A DNA stretch of 64,000 nucleotides, taken from Poriferisodalis sp965116245. GTDB lineage: Bacteria; Actinomycetota; Acidimicrobiia; Acidimicrobiales; Poriferisodalaceae. The stretch's first letter is position 1. Every line of letters begins with the position of its first letter. The DNA lies in the NCBI GenBank assembly GCA_965116245.1, contig OZ220497.1, forward strand, positions 1,426,001 through 1,490,000, written 5' to 3'. Under the pieces are notes generated by a model. It ran no database searches, was not told the DNA's origin, and was given only the letters and a program-made list of their open reading frames with translations. Positions 43,241 through 52,162 of this stretch are shown here, piece after piece. The position numbers and the translations under genes were made by a program.

Positions 43241-44773
43241 GACGGATCGGGTAGTACCAGCCGAGCCAATCAGGTGGATGAATCGGTCCGTGCTGTGGGG
43301 CGCGTTGACACCCCAAGCAAGGCCGCCGCTGTCGATCAAGGCGCTTTCGGCAACGGTGGCACCGTCGACACCGACACACCGCTCGGCGTGGTGGTTGCTG
43401 CCGATGCTGCTAGTTCAGCCGTCCCGACTGGCGAGGTTGGGGTGTTGGTGTTGCGTCGTTTGGACGCGGCGGGTCTTGCTGGGCTGGAGCGTGGTGAGTT
43501 GTTGGGCGTGTTGGGTGATATTCAGCGTCATGAGAACCAAACAGCGGGCTACCGAATCGAAGTCCTAAGCGCACTAGACCAACTCGACAGCCACGGCCGC
43601 GTGCCCGACGTGAGCCCACATGTGGAACTGCGCGAAGCCACAGGCGTAAGCGAACGCGACGCTCGCCGCATCACACGAGCCGCCCAAAAAGCCCGCGAAC
43701 ACAGCCAAGTGTTGCAGTCACTCTCGGAAGGGAACATCACTCCCGCGCAGGCTGAAGTGCTATGCGACGCTCGCGTCACCGACGAAACACGCGCAGAGCT
43801 ACTCACCGCAGCGGTTGTGGAGGATTCTGATCAGACGCGTCGAAGCGTCTACGAAGCTGAGTGCGTCAACGAAACCGCTATGCAGCGTTTCAAACGCCAA
43901 CGCGAAGCCCGCGGTGCTGGCTGGCAGCGAGACCACGAAGGAATGCTCAAACTATGGGCCCGATTCGATCCGCGTACGGGAGCACAAATCGAAGCCACCC
44001 TGGAAGCGCTGCGATCCCAGTATTGGATCAACGACAAACAGGTTCGTATCGGTCGGCGTAGTCCCGCTCAGCGAGACGCTGACGTGCTCGCTTACGCACT
44101 CGCAGGACTCACCGACAACACGGCTGACGAACAAGCAGTCACCCGACTACACAACCACAACCGCCGCCATGCAAACAGCACTGTTTCAAGCAACACCGAT
44201 GCAAGCAGCACTGTTTCAAACAGCGCCGGTGCAAGCAAGACAGATGCAAACAGCACCGACACGGCGCCGCGGTTGCCGCCAGCGCAAGTCAGTGTGCTGA
44301 TCGACCTAGACGCGCTAAGACAATCCACCGACGCAACTGGTGTCACCGACGCTGGTATCGAACTCCCATCCGAGGTAGTACGGGGCCTGGCTTGTGACGC
44401 GCAGGTCATACCCATCATGTTGGGCGGACCAGGCGGATCCCCAGACGTCGGACGCGCCCGCCGCACCGTGCCACAAGGACTGCGCCGTTTGCTTATCGCA
44501 CGAGACGGTCACTGCCGATGGCCCGGCTGTGATCAACCACCATCCCGCTGCGACGCGCATCACGTGATCCACTGGGCCAACGGCGGACCCACCAGCATCG
44601 ACAACTTGGTGCTGCTATGCCACCGCCACCACCACCAACTACACGAACACGGCCACCAAATCACCCGCCAACCCAACAGCACCTGGAAAATCGAACTGGG
44701 CACCGGAAATCAGGCCGATCAACAACCTGAAGCCGAACCGAACCGCACCACCAACCAAGCCCGCGCACCCTAA
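43232..44773 (+). CDS. DUF222/HNH endonuclease domain protein (13E12 repeat family)
   Basis: 513 residues. The DUF222 helical region spans roughly residues 65-300 (LERGELLGVLGDIQRHENQT; AREHSQVLQSLSEGNITPAQ) and the C-terminal HNH motif reads RDGHCRWPGCDQP, CDAHHVIHWANGGPT and LLCHRHHHQLHEHGH. A low-complexity linker of Asn/Ser/Thr/Ala with short repeats separates them. This family is often multicopy in actinobacteria and associated with mobile DNA; target unknown. The gene follows a five-fold repeat of its own leader. ATG 43232 is supported by the repeat register, not by a ribosome-binding site. Confidence 0.88.
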   Translation: MLKDGSGSTSRANQVDESVRAVGRVDTPSKAAAVDQGAFGNGGTVDTDTPLGVVVAADAASSAVPTGEVGVLVLRRLDAAGLAGLERGELLGVLGDIQRHENQTAGYRIEVLSALDQLDSHGRVPDVSPHVELREATGVSERDARRITRAAQKAREHSQVLQSLSEGNITPAQAEVLCDARVTDETRAELLTAAVVEDSDQTRRSVYEAECVNETAMQRFKRQREARGAGWQRDHEGMLKLWARFDPRTGAQIEATLEALRSQYWINDKQVRIGRRSPAQRDADVLAYALAGLTDNTADEQAVTRLHNHNRRHANSTVSSNTDASSTVSNSAGASKTDANSTDTAPRLPPAQVSVLIDLDALRQSTDATGVTDAGIELPSEVVRGLACDAQVIPIMLGGPGGSPDVGRARRTVPQGLRRLLIARDGHCRWPGCDQPPSRCDAHHVIHWANGGPTSIDNLVLLCHRHHHQLHEHGHQITRQPNSTWKIELGTGNQADQQPEAEPNRTTNQARAP

Positions 44774-44977
44774 AAGACCTGGGGGCCACACCCGCCCCCT
44801 ACCACCAGCAACAATCCGGCACTCAATCACTCAACCAAATGGCAGCGATGGGGGCTGGCCCCTGTTCAGTTAACGCTTCGTTTAGGAAGTAGTCATGCCA
44901 GCGATGAGAGAGTCGGAGTTGTCTGGTTCGTTGTTGGGGACAGCAGCAACGGCCCGCGACAACGCATCAAGCAAAGG

Positions 44978-46393
44978 GGCTCCTCCGGTCTGAGCGGGGT
45001 CGCTTGATCTGACCGGGTGTGGGTTGGACGCGTGACAGGGGCTCGCAGAATCGTGTCGTCGTTACGCTGAGTCTGGAGCCCCTGTGCGTGTTGATCCTAC
45101 GCGTATGTGCGAGTTGCTAGTCGGTTTGGATGATGTGAGGGTTCTTGAAGTGACCGATACCGATGTCGGTGGGCTTCGGGTGAAGATCGAGACCAGGCTG
45201 CCGCGTCCGGTCTGTAGCGGATGCGGGGGGGGGGGGCTGTGCATGTGAAAGACCGCAACAATGTTGAGCATGCTGATTTGCCTTGTTTCGGGCGGTCAAC
45301 GGTGTTGGTGTGACCCAAGATTCGTTGGCGCTGCGCGACTGGATGTGGTGCGGGTTCATTCACTGAGACGTGCGAGACGATCGCTGCGTCGCGTCAGCGG
45401 CTAACCGATACGTGCTGGACGGTGGGTCACCGACCAGGTAGGCCAGCAGGGCCGTGCGGTGAGTGGTGTTGCCGGTGAGTTGGGCGCGCGCTGGGATGCG
45501 GTGATGGACGCCGTAGTGGCTTATGGCGAAGCGCTGGTCGATGACCCGAACCGGTTCGGCGATGTCGAAGCGATCGGGAAGGGGCGAAACCTTGCGGGCC
45601 CGCACGGGCCGGTTCGGTACCCAGCAGTGGTCGACTCAGATTGTTGATGTCGCTGCTGGTCAGCTCCTTGACGTGGTTGAGGGCCGCGACTCGACCGAGC
45701 CGGCTGAGTGGCTAGAGCAGCGGCCAGATGAATGGCTAGCCGCGATCCGATGGGCGACGCTTGACCTGTCAGGCCCTTACCGTCACGTGTTCAACACCGT
45801 GCTAGCCCACGCCACCCAAGTCGCGGATCCGTTCCATGTGCATAAGCTCGCTAACACCCGCCTGGATGAATGCCGTCGCAGAGTCCAAAACGACACTCTC
45901 GGGCATCGCGGCCGCAAGAACGATCCGCTCTATAGAGCCCGCCGATTACTGACAAAGGCCGATGAGCGTCTCGACGACAAAGCCCGCTACAAACTGTTGG
46001 GTCTGCTCGGGGCGGGTGATCCCCACGGGGACGTTAGAACGATGTGGCACGCCGAAGAGGTCGTGCGCGCTATCTATGAACACACCGAACCAGTCTTGGC
46101 GCTCGAGTTCGTGACCCGCCTCGGTCGCGATCTCCAAGACCCCGATCATCCACCCGAAGCGCATCTTCTCGGGAGGACTCTGCTGCGCTGGCGGCGCCAG
46201 ATCTGTGCTTGGCACGCCAGCGGCGTGTCCAACGGTCCCACCGAAGCGATCAACAATCTCCCCGAACGAGTCAAACGAGTCGCGTTCGGAATCATCAAAC
46301 ACCGCAATTGGCGAATCCGAGCCCTCCTCTACGCAGGCAAACCCAACTGGAACCTACTCCCCACCATCAGACCCCGCTAAAACCGGAAGAGCC
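44978..46393 (+). mobile_element. ISL3-family insertion sequence with 8-bp target duplications
   Basis: Terminal inverted repeats of 24 bp: left 44978-45001 (GGCTCCTCCGGTCTGAGCGG...) and right 46370-46393 (reverse complement GGCTCTTCCGGTTTTAGCGG...), 21 of 24 bases matching. The 8 bp AGCAAAGG flank both ends (44970-44977 and 46394-46401), the expected target duplication for ISL3. Length 1416 bp. Clean ends indicate a fairly recent insertion, although the transposase has several lesions. Confidence 0.93.
45084..46380 (+). pseudogene. ISL3-family transposase, frameshifted
   Basis: Starts GTG 45084 (MRVDPTRMCELLVGLDDVRV) with a zinc-finger beginning CSGC, then enters a run of twelve G (45225-45236) that shifts the frame. 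A TGA at 45311 replaces an expected Trp, and a further shift lies near 45580. The remaining frame 45523-46380 holds the DDE-type core (ADPFHVHKLANTRLDECRRR, GPTEAINNLPERVKRVAFG) through the C-terminus LLPTIRPR. Not functional as read; the G run could also be a sequencing error. Confidence 0.88.
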
Positions 46394-46554
46394 AGCAAAG
46401 GGCGATGCATCGCCGCTGCCCCGCCGGGCACACACCGCCACATGCACTGCAGACGCGCTAGCGGCGAGAGTCTGGCCGCGGCCGCTCACCCACTCGGCGT
46501 GCATACAACCTCTCTAAGGCTTCCAATTAGTAGGGCTGGCAACCAGAGCATCTA

Positions 46555-47733
46555 CTAGAGCACTTGAGTCCAAGCTAACTCCGCTGCTGCCGCCGACTCG
46601 GATACGGCCGCTGCGAAGTCGCTAGGGGTTGATGCCAGGTCTCGCAGTGCTGGATCTATTGCGTATCGCCGAGCGTGCTCCACGTAGGCGGCAGGCACGG
46701 GTTCGGGCAGCGGTGTGGGCGCGCGGCGCTCGTAATCCGGCTCTAGGTACACCCAACCAGTGGCGAGGCGGCCGAGTGGTGCTTGATCAAGACTGGTAGT
46801 GCATGCGAGTCGGGCCAGCGCCCCGTGGTCAACATCGAAGGCGAGTGGCACTTCCAAGTCTTCGTTCATGGCGAAGGTGGCATCAACCACTCCGTCGGCG
46901 ACCAGCGCGTAGTCGCATAGCTGGCCATCTGCCGGGAACGGTTCGTGGATCAGCACCGTGACGGCGCGGTCAGCCACCACTTCATACAGACGGTTCCCCG
47001 CGCCGACCACCTGTCCGCCGACGATCTCGGTGTCGATCGCATCCCACACGCTGTGCGGCAGTCGCTTCGCTCTGGTCAGCGCGTGCGCAGTGCGCGTCAG
47101 CACGAGCGCGTTGTGCCCCGGCTTGATGACCTGCTCAAGCAACACATTGCACATATGCGCAGATGCAGGCCCCCTATTGCGCAGATGTGGCCACGCGTAC
47201 GACGTGCGTAAATCGGCTGTGTCGGTGACGGCATCTACATCCAGGTCATAGTCGAGCGCCAACACACGCATAGGCGGACCGCTGCCCTGATAGCGGCGGT
47301 TGATTTCCCAGACGGTGTTCAACAGACCGAGATACTCGCGATAAGCGAAGTTGTGGCGAATGCCCCAGCGAAGCAGTGAATCTCGAGCAAGTTGCTCGTT
47401 GAACGTCTGGCCGGTGACTACTGCGTCTAGACGCGCCTGGTCTTCAACGCAGGCGTACTCAATTGCGACAACGTTCACTCCAGACCGGAATACCGCTGCA
47501 ATGAGATCCTGCAGGAACAGCCCGGCGCGGCGCGTCGGAGTGTGGTGACCCACGAAGACGAGCTGGTGGCGCTCAAACTGCTGACACACGTAGGCCAGCG
47601 GGTCGGTGCCATGACTTCTCAGCCAATCGGCTAGTTCATCGACGAGCGCGCGCTGGATAGGCGGCAACTCTCGCCGTTGCCGGTAAAGGGCGACGCGCTC
47701 AAGAAGCGCACGATCGCCTCGCCGTCTATCCAC
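46555..47733 (-). CDS. ChaN/EreA-like fold protein of unknown function, paralogue 2
   Basis: 392 residues with the same order of blocks as the protein at 41407-42675: LVFVGHHTPTRRAGLFLQDL, VVAIEYACVEDQARLDAVV, YREYLGLLNTVWEINRRYQ, MRVLALDYDLDVDAV, HNALVLTRTAHALTRAKRLP and a late TGWVYLEPDYERRAP. Similarity to haem-uptake ChaN or erythromycin-esterase folds is weak. Starts at GTG 47733, only about 50 bp from the divergent mshC gene. Role unknown. Confidence 0.55.
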   Translation of the reverse strand: MDRRRGDRALLERVALYRQRRELPPIQRALVDELADWLRSHGTDPLAYVCQQFERHQLVFVGHHTPTRRAGLFLQDLIAAVFRSGVNVVAIEYACVEDQARLDAVVTGQTFNEQLARDSLLRWGIRHNFAYREYLGLLNTVWEINRRYQGSGPPMRVLALDYDLDVDAVTDTADLRTSYAWPHLRNRGPASAHMCNVLLEQVIKPGHNALVLTRTAHALTRAKRLPHSVWDAIDTEIVGGQVVGAGNRLYEVVADRAVTVLIHEPFPADGQLCDYALVADGVVDATFAMNEDLEVPLAFDVDHGALARLACTTSLDQAPLGRLATGWVYLEPDYERRAPTPLPEPVPAAYVEHARRYAIDPALRDLASTPSDFAAAVSESAAAAELAWTQVL

Positions 47734-47761
47734 CTACTTCCGCCGCCTGTCCACCTACTTC
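47729..47761. repeat. Direct repeat TCCACCTACTTC in a divergent promoter region
   Basis: Identical 12-mers at 47729-47740 and 47750-47761 (21-bp period) in the short gap between divergent genes; the first covers the start of the minus-strand gene. Two helical turns apart would suit a regulator dimer, or it may be one more of the local duplications in this genome. Confidence 0.7.
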
Positions 47762-47786
47762 AACAGTACCGTGTCGGGCCGTGGCG

Positions 47787-49007
47787 ATGCGCATATTTGA
47801 CACGGCGTGCAAGTCCGTTGTCGAAATGGAGTTGGGCGATCGCGTAGGGATGTATGTGTGCGGCATCACCCCCTATGACGCCACCCACCTGGGTCACGCC
47901 GCCACGTACCTGGCCTACGACCTGATGATCCGCCGCTTGGAAGACATAGGCCACTACGTCACTCTCGTGCGAAATTACACCGATGTGGACGACAGCATCC
48001 TGCCCAAGGCCGCCGAGCTTGGCGAGCACTACCTGTCGCTGGCCGAACGGGAGATAGAGCGTTTCGAAGACGACATGTCGGCGCTGGACACACGCCCCGC
48101 AGCGCACGAACCGCGCGCCACACACGCCATCGATGCCATGGTCACAATGATCACCAAGTTGCTTGAGGCTGGCCACGCATACGTCTCAGCAGATCGGGTC
48201 TATTTCGACGTCTCGACGTTCCCGGGCTTCGGAAAGTTGTCCGGCTATAGCACCGATCGCATGACTGAGCTCGCCGCCGAGCGCGGTGGCAGCCCCGACG
48301 ACGCTCGCCAGCGCAACCCGCTTGACTTCGTGCTGTGGCAGGCCAGCGCGGAAGGCGAGCCATCGTGGCCGTCACCTTTCGGCCCGGGACGGCCTGGCTG
48401 GCACATCGAATGCTCCGCCATGGGCTACGCAGCGCTTGGCAAGACAATCGACATCCATGGCGGCGGCGGAGACCTGGTGTTTCCCCACCACGAATGTGAG
48501 ATTGCCCAAAGTGAGGCACTTCATGGCGCACCTCTTGCCCGCTACTGGGTACACGCTGGTCTCGTGTCGTATCGAGGGCACAAGATGTCGAAGTCGCTCG
48601 GCAACCTGGTGTTCATTTCTGATCTGCGCACCCACATAGACCCCAGAGCGATCCGGCTGGCGCTAATGGCCCACCACTACCGAACCGAATGGGAGTGGGT
48701 TGATTCGGAAGGACCAGCCGCCCAGCGCGACCTGACCACACTCGTAGATGCCGTTGATGGAGCGATGCCCACTGCGCAGACCGAGGGCGCGCAATCTGGT
48801 CTGCTCGCACAGGTGCGGGCTGCACTGGATGACGATCTGAATGCGCCGACGGCACGCCGCGAGCTGCTTGGGGCGGCCGATGCAGTCCATCGTGGTGCTG
48901 CTGGTGTAACGCTGCGAGGCGAGTTGGCGGCTGCAGCGAGCCTGTGCGGCATTGACCTGTCTAAGCCAGCGACGTCTGAGCAAATGGACACTGCGGGTCC
49001 GGCGTGA
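47787..49007 (+). CDS. mshC: L-cysteine:1D-myo-inositol 2-amino-2-deoxy-glucopyranoside ligase (mycothiol synthesis)
   Basis: 406 residues. CGITPYDATHLGHAATY is the MshC form of the class I synthetase HIGH region (cysteinyl-tRNA synthetases have CGxTVYxxxHIG), and HKMSKSLGN supplies the KMSKS loop. WHIECSAMGYAALG and GGGGDLVFPHHECEIAQSEA are conserved. The C-terminal anticodon-binding part is short, as in MshC. It ligates cysteine to GlcN-inositol, so the organism makes mycothiol. ATG 47787 or GTG 47781 could be used. It overlaps parA by 4 bp. Confidence 0.92.
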   Translation: MRIFDTACKSVVEMELGDRVGMYVCGITPYDATHLGHAATYLAYDLMIRRLEDIGHYVTLVRNYTDVDDSILPKAAELGEHYLSLAEREIERFEDDMSALDTRPAAHEPRATHAIDAMVTMITKLLEAGHAYVSADRVYFDVSTFPGFGKLSGYSTDRMTELAAERGGSPDDARQRNPLDFVLWQASAEGEPSWPSPFGPGRPGWHIECSAMGYAALGKTIDIHGGGGDLVFPHHECEIAQSEALHGAPLARYWVHAGLVSYRGHKMSKSLGNLVFISDLRTHIDPRAIRLALMAHHYRTEWEWVDSEGPAAQRDLTTLVDAVDGAMPTAQTEGAQSGLLAQVRAALDDDLNAPTARRELLGAADAVHRGAAGVTLRGELAAAASLCGIDLSKPATSEQMDTAGPA

Positions 49008-49774
49008 CGACGCTTGCGGTGGTCAACCAGAAGGGGGGCGTGGGCAAAACCACGGTCACACTCGGCATCGCGGAAGCAGCGAGCGCCGCGGGGCGCAGTG
49101 TCCTGGTGGTGGATCTGGACCCCCAGTCCAACGCCTCGGCCGGACTTGGCGTATGGGATGCGTCACCGAGCGTCGACGACGCGTTGTCGGACGCGACACC
49201 GGGGGCGGTGTTGGCGACAGTTTGTGACGCTCGCTGGCCCGACGATGGGCCGCGACCACAGTTGGCCCCAGGCAGCTACGCCCTGGCCAGCCGAGAGCCT
49301 CAGATGGCAGCCGATTTGGTGGGTGCCCAGGATCGGCTGCGCATAGCCCTGGCTGGCGTGAACCACGACCTTGTGCTGATCGACTGTCCTCCTTCGCTAG
49401 GGCTGTTGTGCATCAACGGCCTATTTGCTGCCGATCGTGCCCTCGTGGTAACAGAACCGGCGGCGTGGGCAGCCGATGGCGTTGATCTCATGTCCGCAAC
49501 TGTCAGTCGCGTGGCGCAGCGTCAAGGCACTCCAACGGTTGCAGGTGTCGTGGCGAACCGTGTAGGGCGCACGCGCGACAACTCGTACTGGTCGCGTCAA
49601 CTAGCCGAACGTTTCGGTGCCAAGCTGCTGCCACCCATCCCCCAACGCGCGGCTATCGCCGAAGCTTCGGGGCAGTCGTTGCCGCTGCGAGCGTTAGGGC
49701 GTAGACTAGGCGCGTCAGAAGCGGTGGAAGCGTTTGACCAACTTTGGGTTGAGTTATCGCGCCGAATGAGCTGA
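49004..49774 (+). CDS. ParA-family ATPase
   Basis: 256 residues with deviant Walker A QKGGVGKTTVT (Lys10, Lys15), switch I DLDPQSNASAGLG and Walker B LVLIDCPPSLGLL. GTG start overlaps the mshC stop. No ParB gene or parS-like site is adjacent, so this is probably an orphan ParA used for positioning some other cargo rather than the main chromosome partition protein. Confidence 0.88.
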   Translation: MTTLAVVNQKGGVGKTTVTLGIAEAASAAGRSVLVVDLDPQSNASAGLGVWDASPSVDDALSDATPGAVLATVCDARWPDDGPRPQLAPGSYALASREPQMAADLVGAQDRLRIALAGVNHDLVLIDCPPSLGLLCINGLFAADRALVVTEPAAWAADGVDLMSATVSRVAQRQGTPTVAGVVANRVGRTRDNSYWSRQLAERFGAKLLPPIPQRAAIAEASGQSLPLRALGRRLGASEAVEAFDQLWVELSRRMS

Positions 49775-49846
49775 AGCCGATCGAGCTGACGTCTGTACTG
49801 AGCTGACATCAGTACGCTTGAGTTGCCTGGCTAGCAGGGTGTGACC

Positions 49847-50158
49847 ATGGCCACCTACGATCCGAACCGGCCCCGACCGACCATTGACGAGACGGCCGAA
49901 CTTCCCGGAGACCTGCGGGTTCCGCAGTCAGAGTCGGCTGTAGCCGACGTATCTGGTGGCGGCGCTACTTCTGGCGCGGATACTGGCGCTGATTCCGAAG
50001 TCGATCCGCCAACAGGCCCTGTTTCTCGCCTGCTTCCGCGTCAAGCTGAGCCGGTGGATCGCCGTTGGCTGGCGGCGCTTGGTGCCGCTGTAGCCATTGG
50101 ATGGCTGGCCGCTGCCTTGCTGACTTGGTGGCTGTGGCGCCGTCGGCGTCGACACTGA
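49847..50158 (+). CDS. Small tail-anchored membrane protein
   Basis: 103 residues, not recognised. Acidic, Pro/Gly-rich N-terminal 70 residues followed by one membrane helix (WLAALGAAVAIGWLAAALLTWWLW) and a basic end RRRRRH, so the N-terminal part is presumably cytoplasmic or the tail is a stop-transfer anchor. ATG at 49847 has AGGG seven bases upstream. It lies between parA and a RecB-type nuclease gene. Confidence 0.6.
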   Translation: MATYDPNRPRPTIDETAELPGDLRVPQSESAVADVSGGGATSGADTGADSEVDPPTGPVSRLLPRQAEPVDRRWLAALGAAVAIGWLAAALLTWWLWRRRRRH

Positions 50159-50275
50159 AGCGACCTCTGCGGCAACCCACTCGTACTGGCTCGTCCTATG
50201 GGCTCGTGATATCGGCTGTCTTGATTGGTACCCGCAACAACCATCCGCGTTCGCGCTAACGCCATAGGCCACGCT

Positions 50276-51193
50276 GTGGACGTGGAAGACCATGCGGGCA
50301 CCCTTGATGGCGGCACAACTCAAGATGGCGCAGCACAAGATGTTGCCGCGAAGCCGTCTAGCGGCCAGAGTCTCAAGTTGCCGCAAAGCCTGAGCCCTTC
50401 CGGAGCGTCCACTTTCCGGCAGTGTGCGCGGCGTTGGAAGTACCGCTACATAGACAAGCTTCCCGACCCGCCAGGAGAAGCGGCGCTGCGGGGGACGTTC
50501 GTGCATCAGGTGCTTGAGGAGCTGCTTGCGGCGCTGCCAGCGCAACGCACTGCGGAACTAGCTCGTTCAATCTGCCGCGACCAGTGGCCACGATTCGCTA
50601 TGCAGCGAGATTTTGTAGCACTGGACTTGCCCGCCGATCAACAGCGAGCCTTTCGCTGGAACGCCTGGACAGACATAGAGGGGTATTTCGGGTTGGTAGA
50701 CCCTCAGGCCGTAGAGGTCGTAGATCGCGAGCGCGATGTCCGCACCTCGCTAGACGGTGTTCCGTTCCGGGGCATCATCGATCTAGTTGAGCGCGATCGG
50801 GACGGACTTTGCGTCACCGACTACAAGACGGGTCGGCCGCCCTCAAAACGCTATGTAGATAGCCGCCTCGCTCAAGTGTGGCTGTATGCGGCGGCACTCT
50901 CTTGCATCAGCTCAGATAGTGAAGACGTGAGCGGTGTGCGGCTGCTCTACCTGGGGGAAACTGGCGCGGGCATTGAGCGTCGACGGCCTATAGAGATCAC
51001 TCGCCGTTATGACGCCGATGCTGTTGATGCAGCAGTCGCTGAGCATCGTGCCACGTGGGTCCAGATCGGTAAGGCCGCCGAAGTAGGCGAGTTTGAACCC
51101 AGCCCTGGGCCATTGTGCGGCTGGTGCGCGTACCGCGAAGAATGCCCCGAAGGTCAAGCGGAGTACCAGCGCCGGACCGAACTCGCCGCTTGA
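50276..51193 (+). CDS. RecB-family PD-(D/E)XK nuclease with Fe-S cluster
   Basis: 305 residues from GTG 50276; the frame is open to 50225 and the domain begins near LSPSGASTFRQCARRWKYRY. The nuclease core is GTFVHQVLEELLA, GIIDLVERDRDG and VTDYKTGRPP (D...DYK). One Cys near the N-terminus (FRQCARRW) and three at the end (CGWCAYREECP) fit the four-Cys iron-sulfur staple of AddB/Cas4-like nucleases. No helicase domain. Likely DNA repair. Confidence 0.88.
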   Translation: MDVEDHAGTLDGGTTQDGAAQDVAAKPSSGQSLKLPQSLSPSGASTFRQCARRWKYRYIDKLPDPPGEAALRGTFVHQVLEELLAALPAQRTAELARSICRDQWPRFAMQRDFVALDLPADQQRAFRWNAWTDIEGYFGLVDPQAVEVVDRERDVRTSLDGVPFRGIIDLVERDRDGLCVTDYKTGRPPSKRYVDSRLAQVWLYAAALSCISSDSEDVSGVRLLYLGETGAGIERRRPIEITRRYDADAVDAAVAEHRATWVQIGKAAEVGEFEPSPGPLCGWCAYREECPEGQAEYQRRTELAA

Positions 51194-51240
51194 TCGAGCT
51201 TGCCGCTTGATCTTCGGCCATGCTGTAGATCTTGTAGCCC

Positions 51241-51270
51241 AGACTGTCTAGGCCAAGACTGTCTAGGCCA
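51241..51270. repeat. Perfect 15-bp tandem duplication before the enoyl-CoA hydratase gene
   Basis: AGACTGTCTAGGCCA occurs twice in a row (51241-51255, 51256-51270). Just upstream GCCGCTTGATC is also doubled around the RecB-type gene stop (51187-51212). Confidence 0.9.
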
Positions 51271-51296
51271 GAATCTACGAGGCGGGGAGCAGCCAG

Positions 51297-52142
51297 ATGA
51301 AGGAGTCCAACTCCGAGCAGATATACGAGCAGATAACTGTTGCTGACAGCGATGGCGTACGGGTGCTGACGCTGAATCGGCCCGAGAAGTTGAACGCCTG
51401 GACGCCGCACATGCATGCGGAGCTAACTCATGCCGTGAAGGCTGGCAACGACGACTCGTCGATAGGCGCGTTCGTTGTGACCGGTGCTGGACGAGGGTTC
51501 TGTGCCGGTGCCGACATCGCCGACGTCTTCGCAGCTCGTATCAACGCCACCGACAATGTGGCTCCCGACAACGAAGCCCCAGACGATTCGGGCACCAACG
51601 ATGCGCCTGGCAACGGCGTGGTCGCCGACGACTGGGTCAGCCTGGTGCGCGAGTCCAAACCGATGGTGGCGGCAATCAACGGTGCCTCCATTGGCGTGGG
51701 CCTCACCTTGGTCTTGTCAATGGACTTTCTGATCGCGCACAGCGAGGCAAAACTGTCATGTCGTTTTGTGAAGATGGGCGTGACACCGGAACTGGCGTCG
51801 TCGCACATCCTCATCCAGCGCTGCGGCTGGGGCGCTGCGTCGGATCTCGCGCTCTCGGGTCGAATAGTGACTGGAACCGAGGCGGGCGTAATGGGTCTGG
51901 TAGACCAGGTCACCGACGGCGATGTGCTGGAAGCGGCGCTCCAGCGGGCGCGCAGTTATGCGGAGAATCCGCCCACGATGCTTCGGTTGGTCAAGCGGCT
52001 GTTGACCGAGAACGGTTCGGACACCGACCTAGCAGCGGTGCAACGTCGCGAACTGGAAGCGTTGAACGTCGCCCGCGCCTCCGCCGATCACCGCGAGGCG
52101 GTAGCTGCTTTCCTAGAGAAGCGCCAACCCAGGTTCAGATAG
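51297..52142 (+). CDS. Enoyl-CoA hydratase/isomerase family protein
   Basis: 281 residues, crotonase fold. LTLNRPEKLNAWTPHMHAEL and the oxyanion stretch GAGRGFCAGADIADVF are conserved, and INGASIGVGLTLVLSMDFLI follows. A 20-residue Asp/Asn/Ala-rich insert follows the ADIADVF segment. FVKMGVTPELASSHIL provides the second oxyanion region; the catalytic Glu pair seems only partly present (Glu in TPELASS). RBS GGGGAG precedes the ATG. Role in acyl-CoA metabolism. Confidence 0.9.
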   Translation: MKESNSEQIYEQITVADSDGVRVLTLNRPEKLNAWTPHMHAELTHAVKAGNDDSSIGAFVVTGAGRGFCAGADIADVFAARINATDNVAPDNEAPDDSGTNDAPGNGVVADDWVSLVRESKPMVAAINGASIGVGLTLVLSMDFLIAHSEAKLSCRFVKMGVTPELASSHILIQRCGWGAASDLALSGRIVTGTEAGVMGLVDQVTDGDVLEAALQRARSYAENPPTMLRLVKRLLTENGSDTDLAAVQRRELEALNVARASADHREAVAAFLEKRQPRFR

Positions 52143-52162
52143 CCCAGACTCGCCGCCCGACA

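Noticed and set aside
44774..44977. Possible small gene or RNA between the HNH gene and the ISL3 element
   Set aside because: No frame with a start and ribosome-binding site and no tRNA-like cloverleaf was seen; only GC-rich partial palindromes.
45311..45313. In-frame TGA within the ISL3 transposase as a third selenocysteine codon
   Set aside because: The residue expected there is Trp, frameshifts lie on both sides and no redox motif surrounds it; it is decay.
47787..49007. Cysteinyl-tRNA synthetase
   Set aside because: The GITPYDATHLGH motif and short C-terminus identify MshC rather than CysS.
51758..52162. Long N-terminal extension of the formamidopyrimidine-DNA glycosylase frame
   Set aside because: The enzyme needs Pro2 as catalytic nucleophile after Met removal; MPELPEVE begins at 52163.
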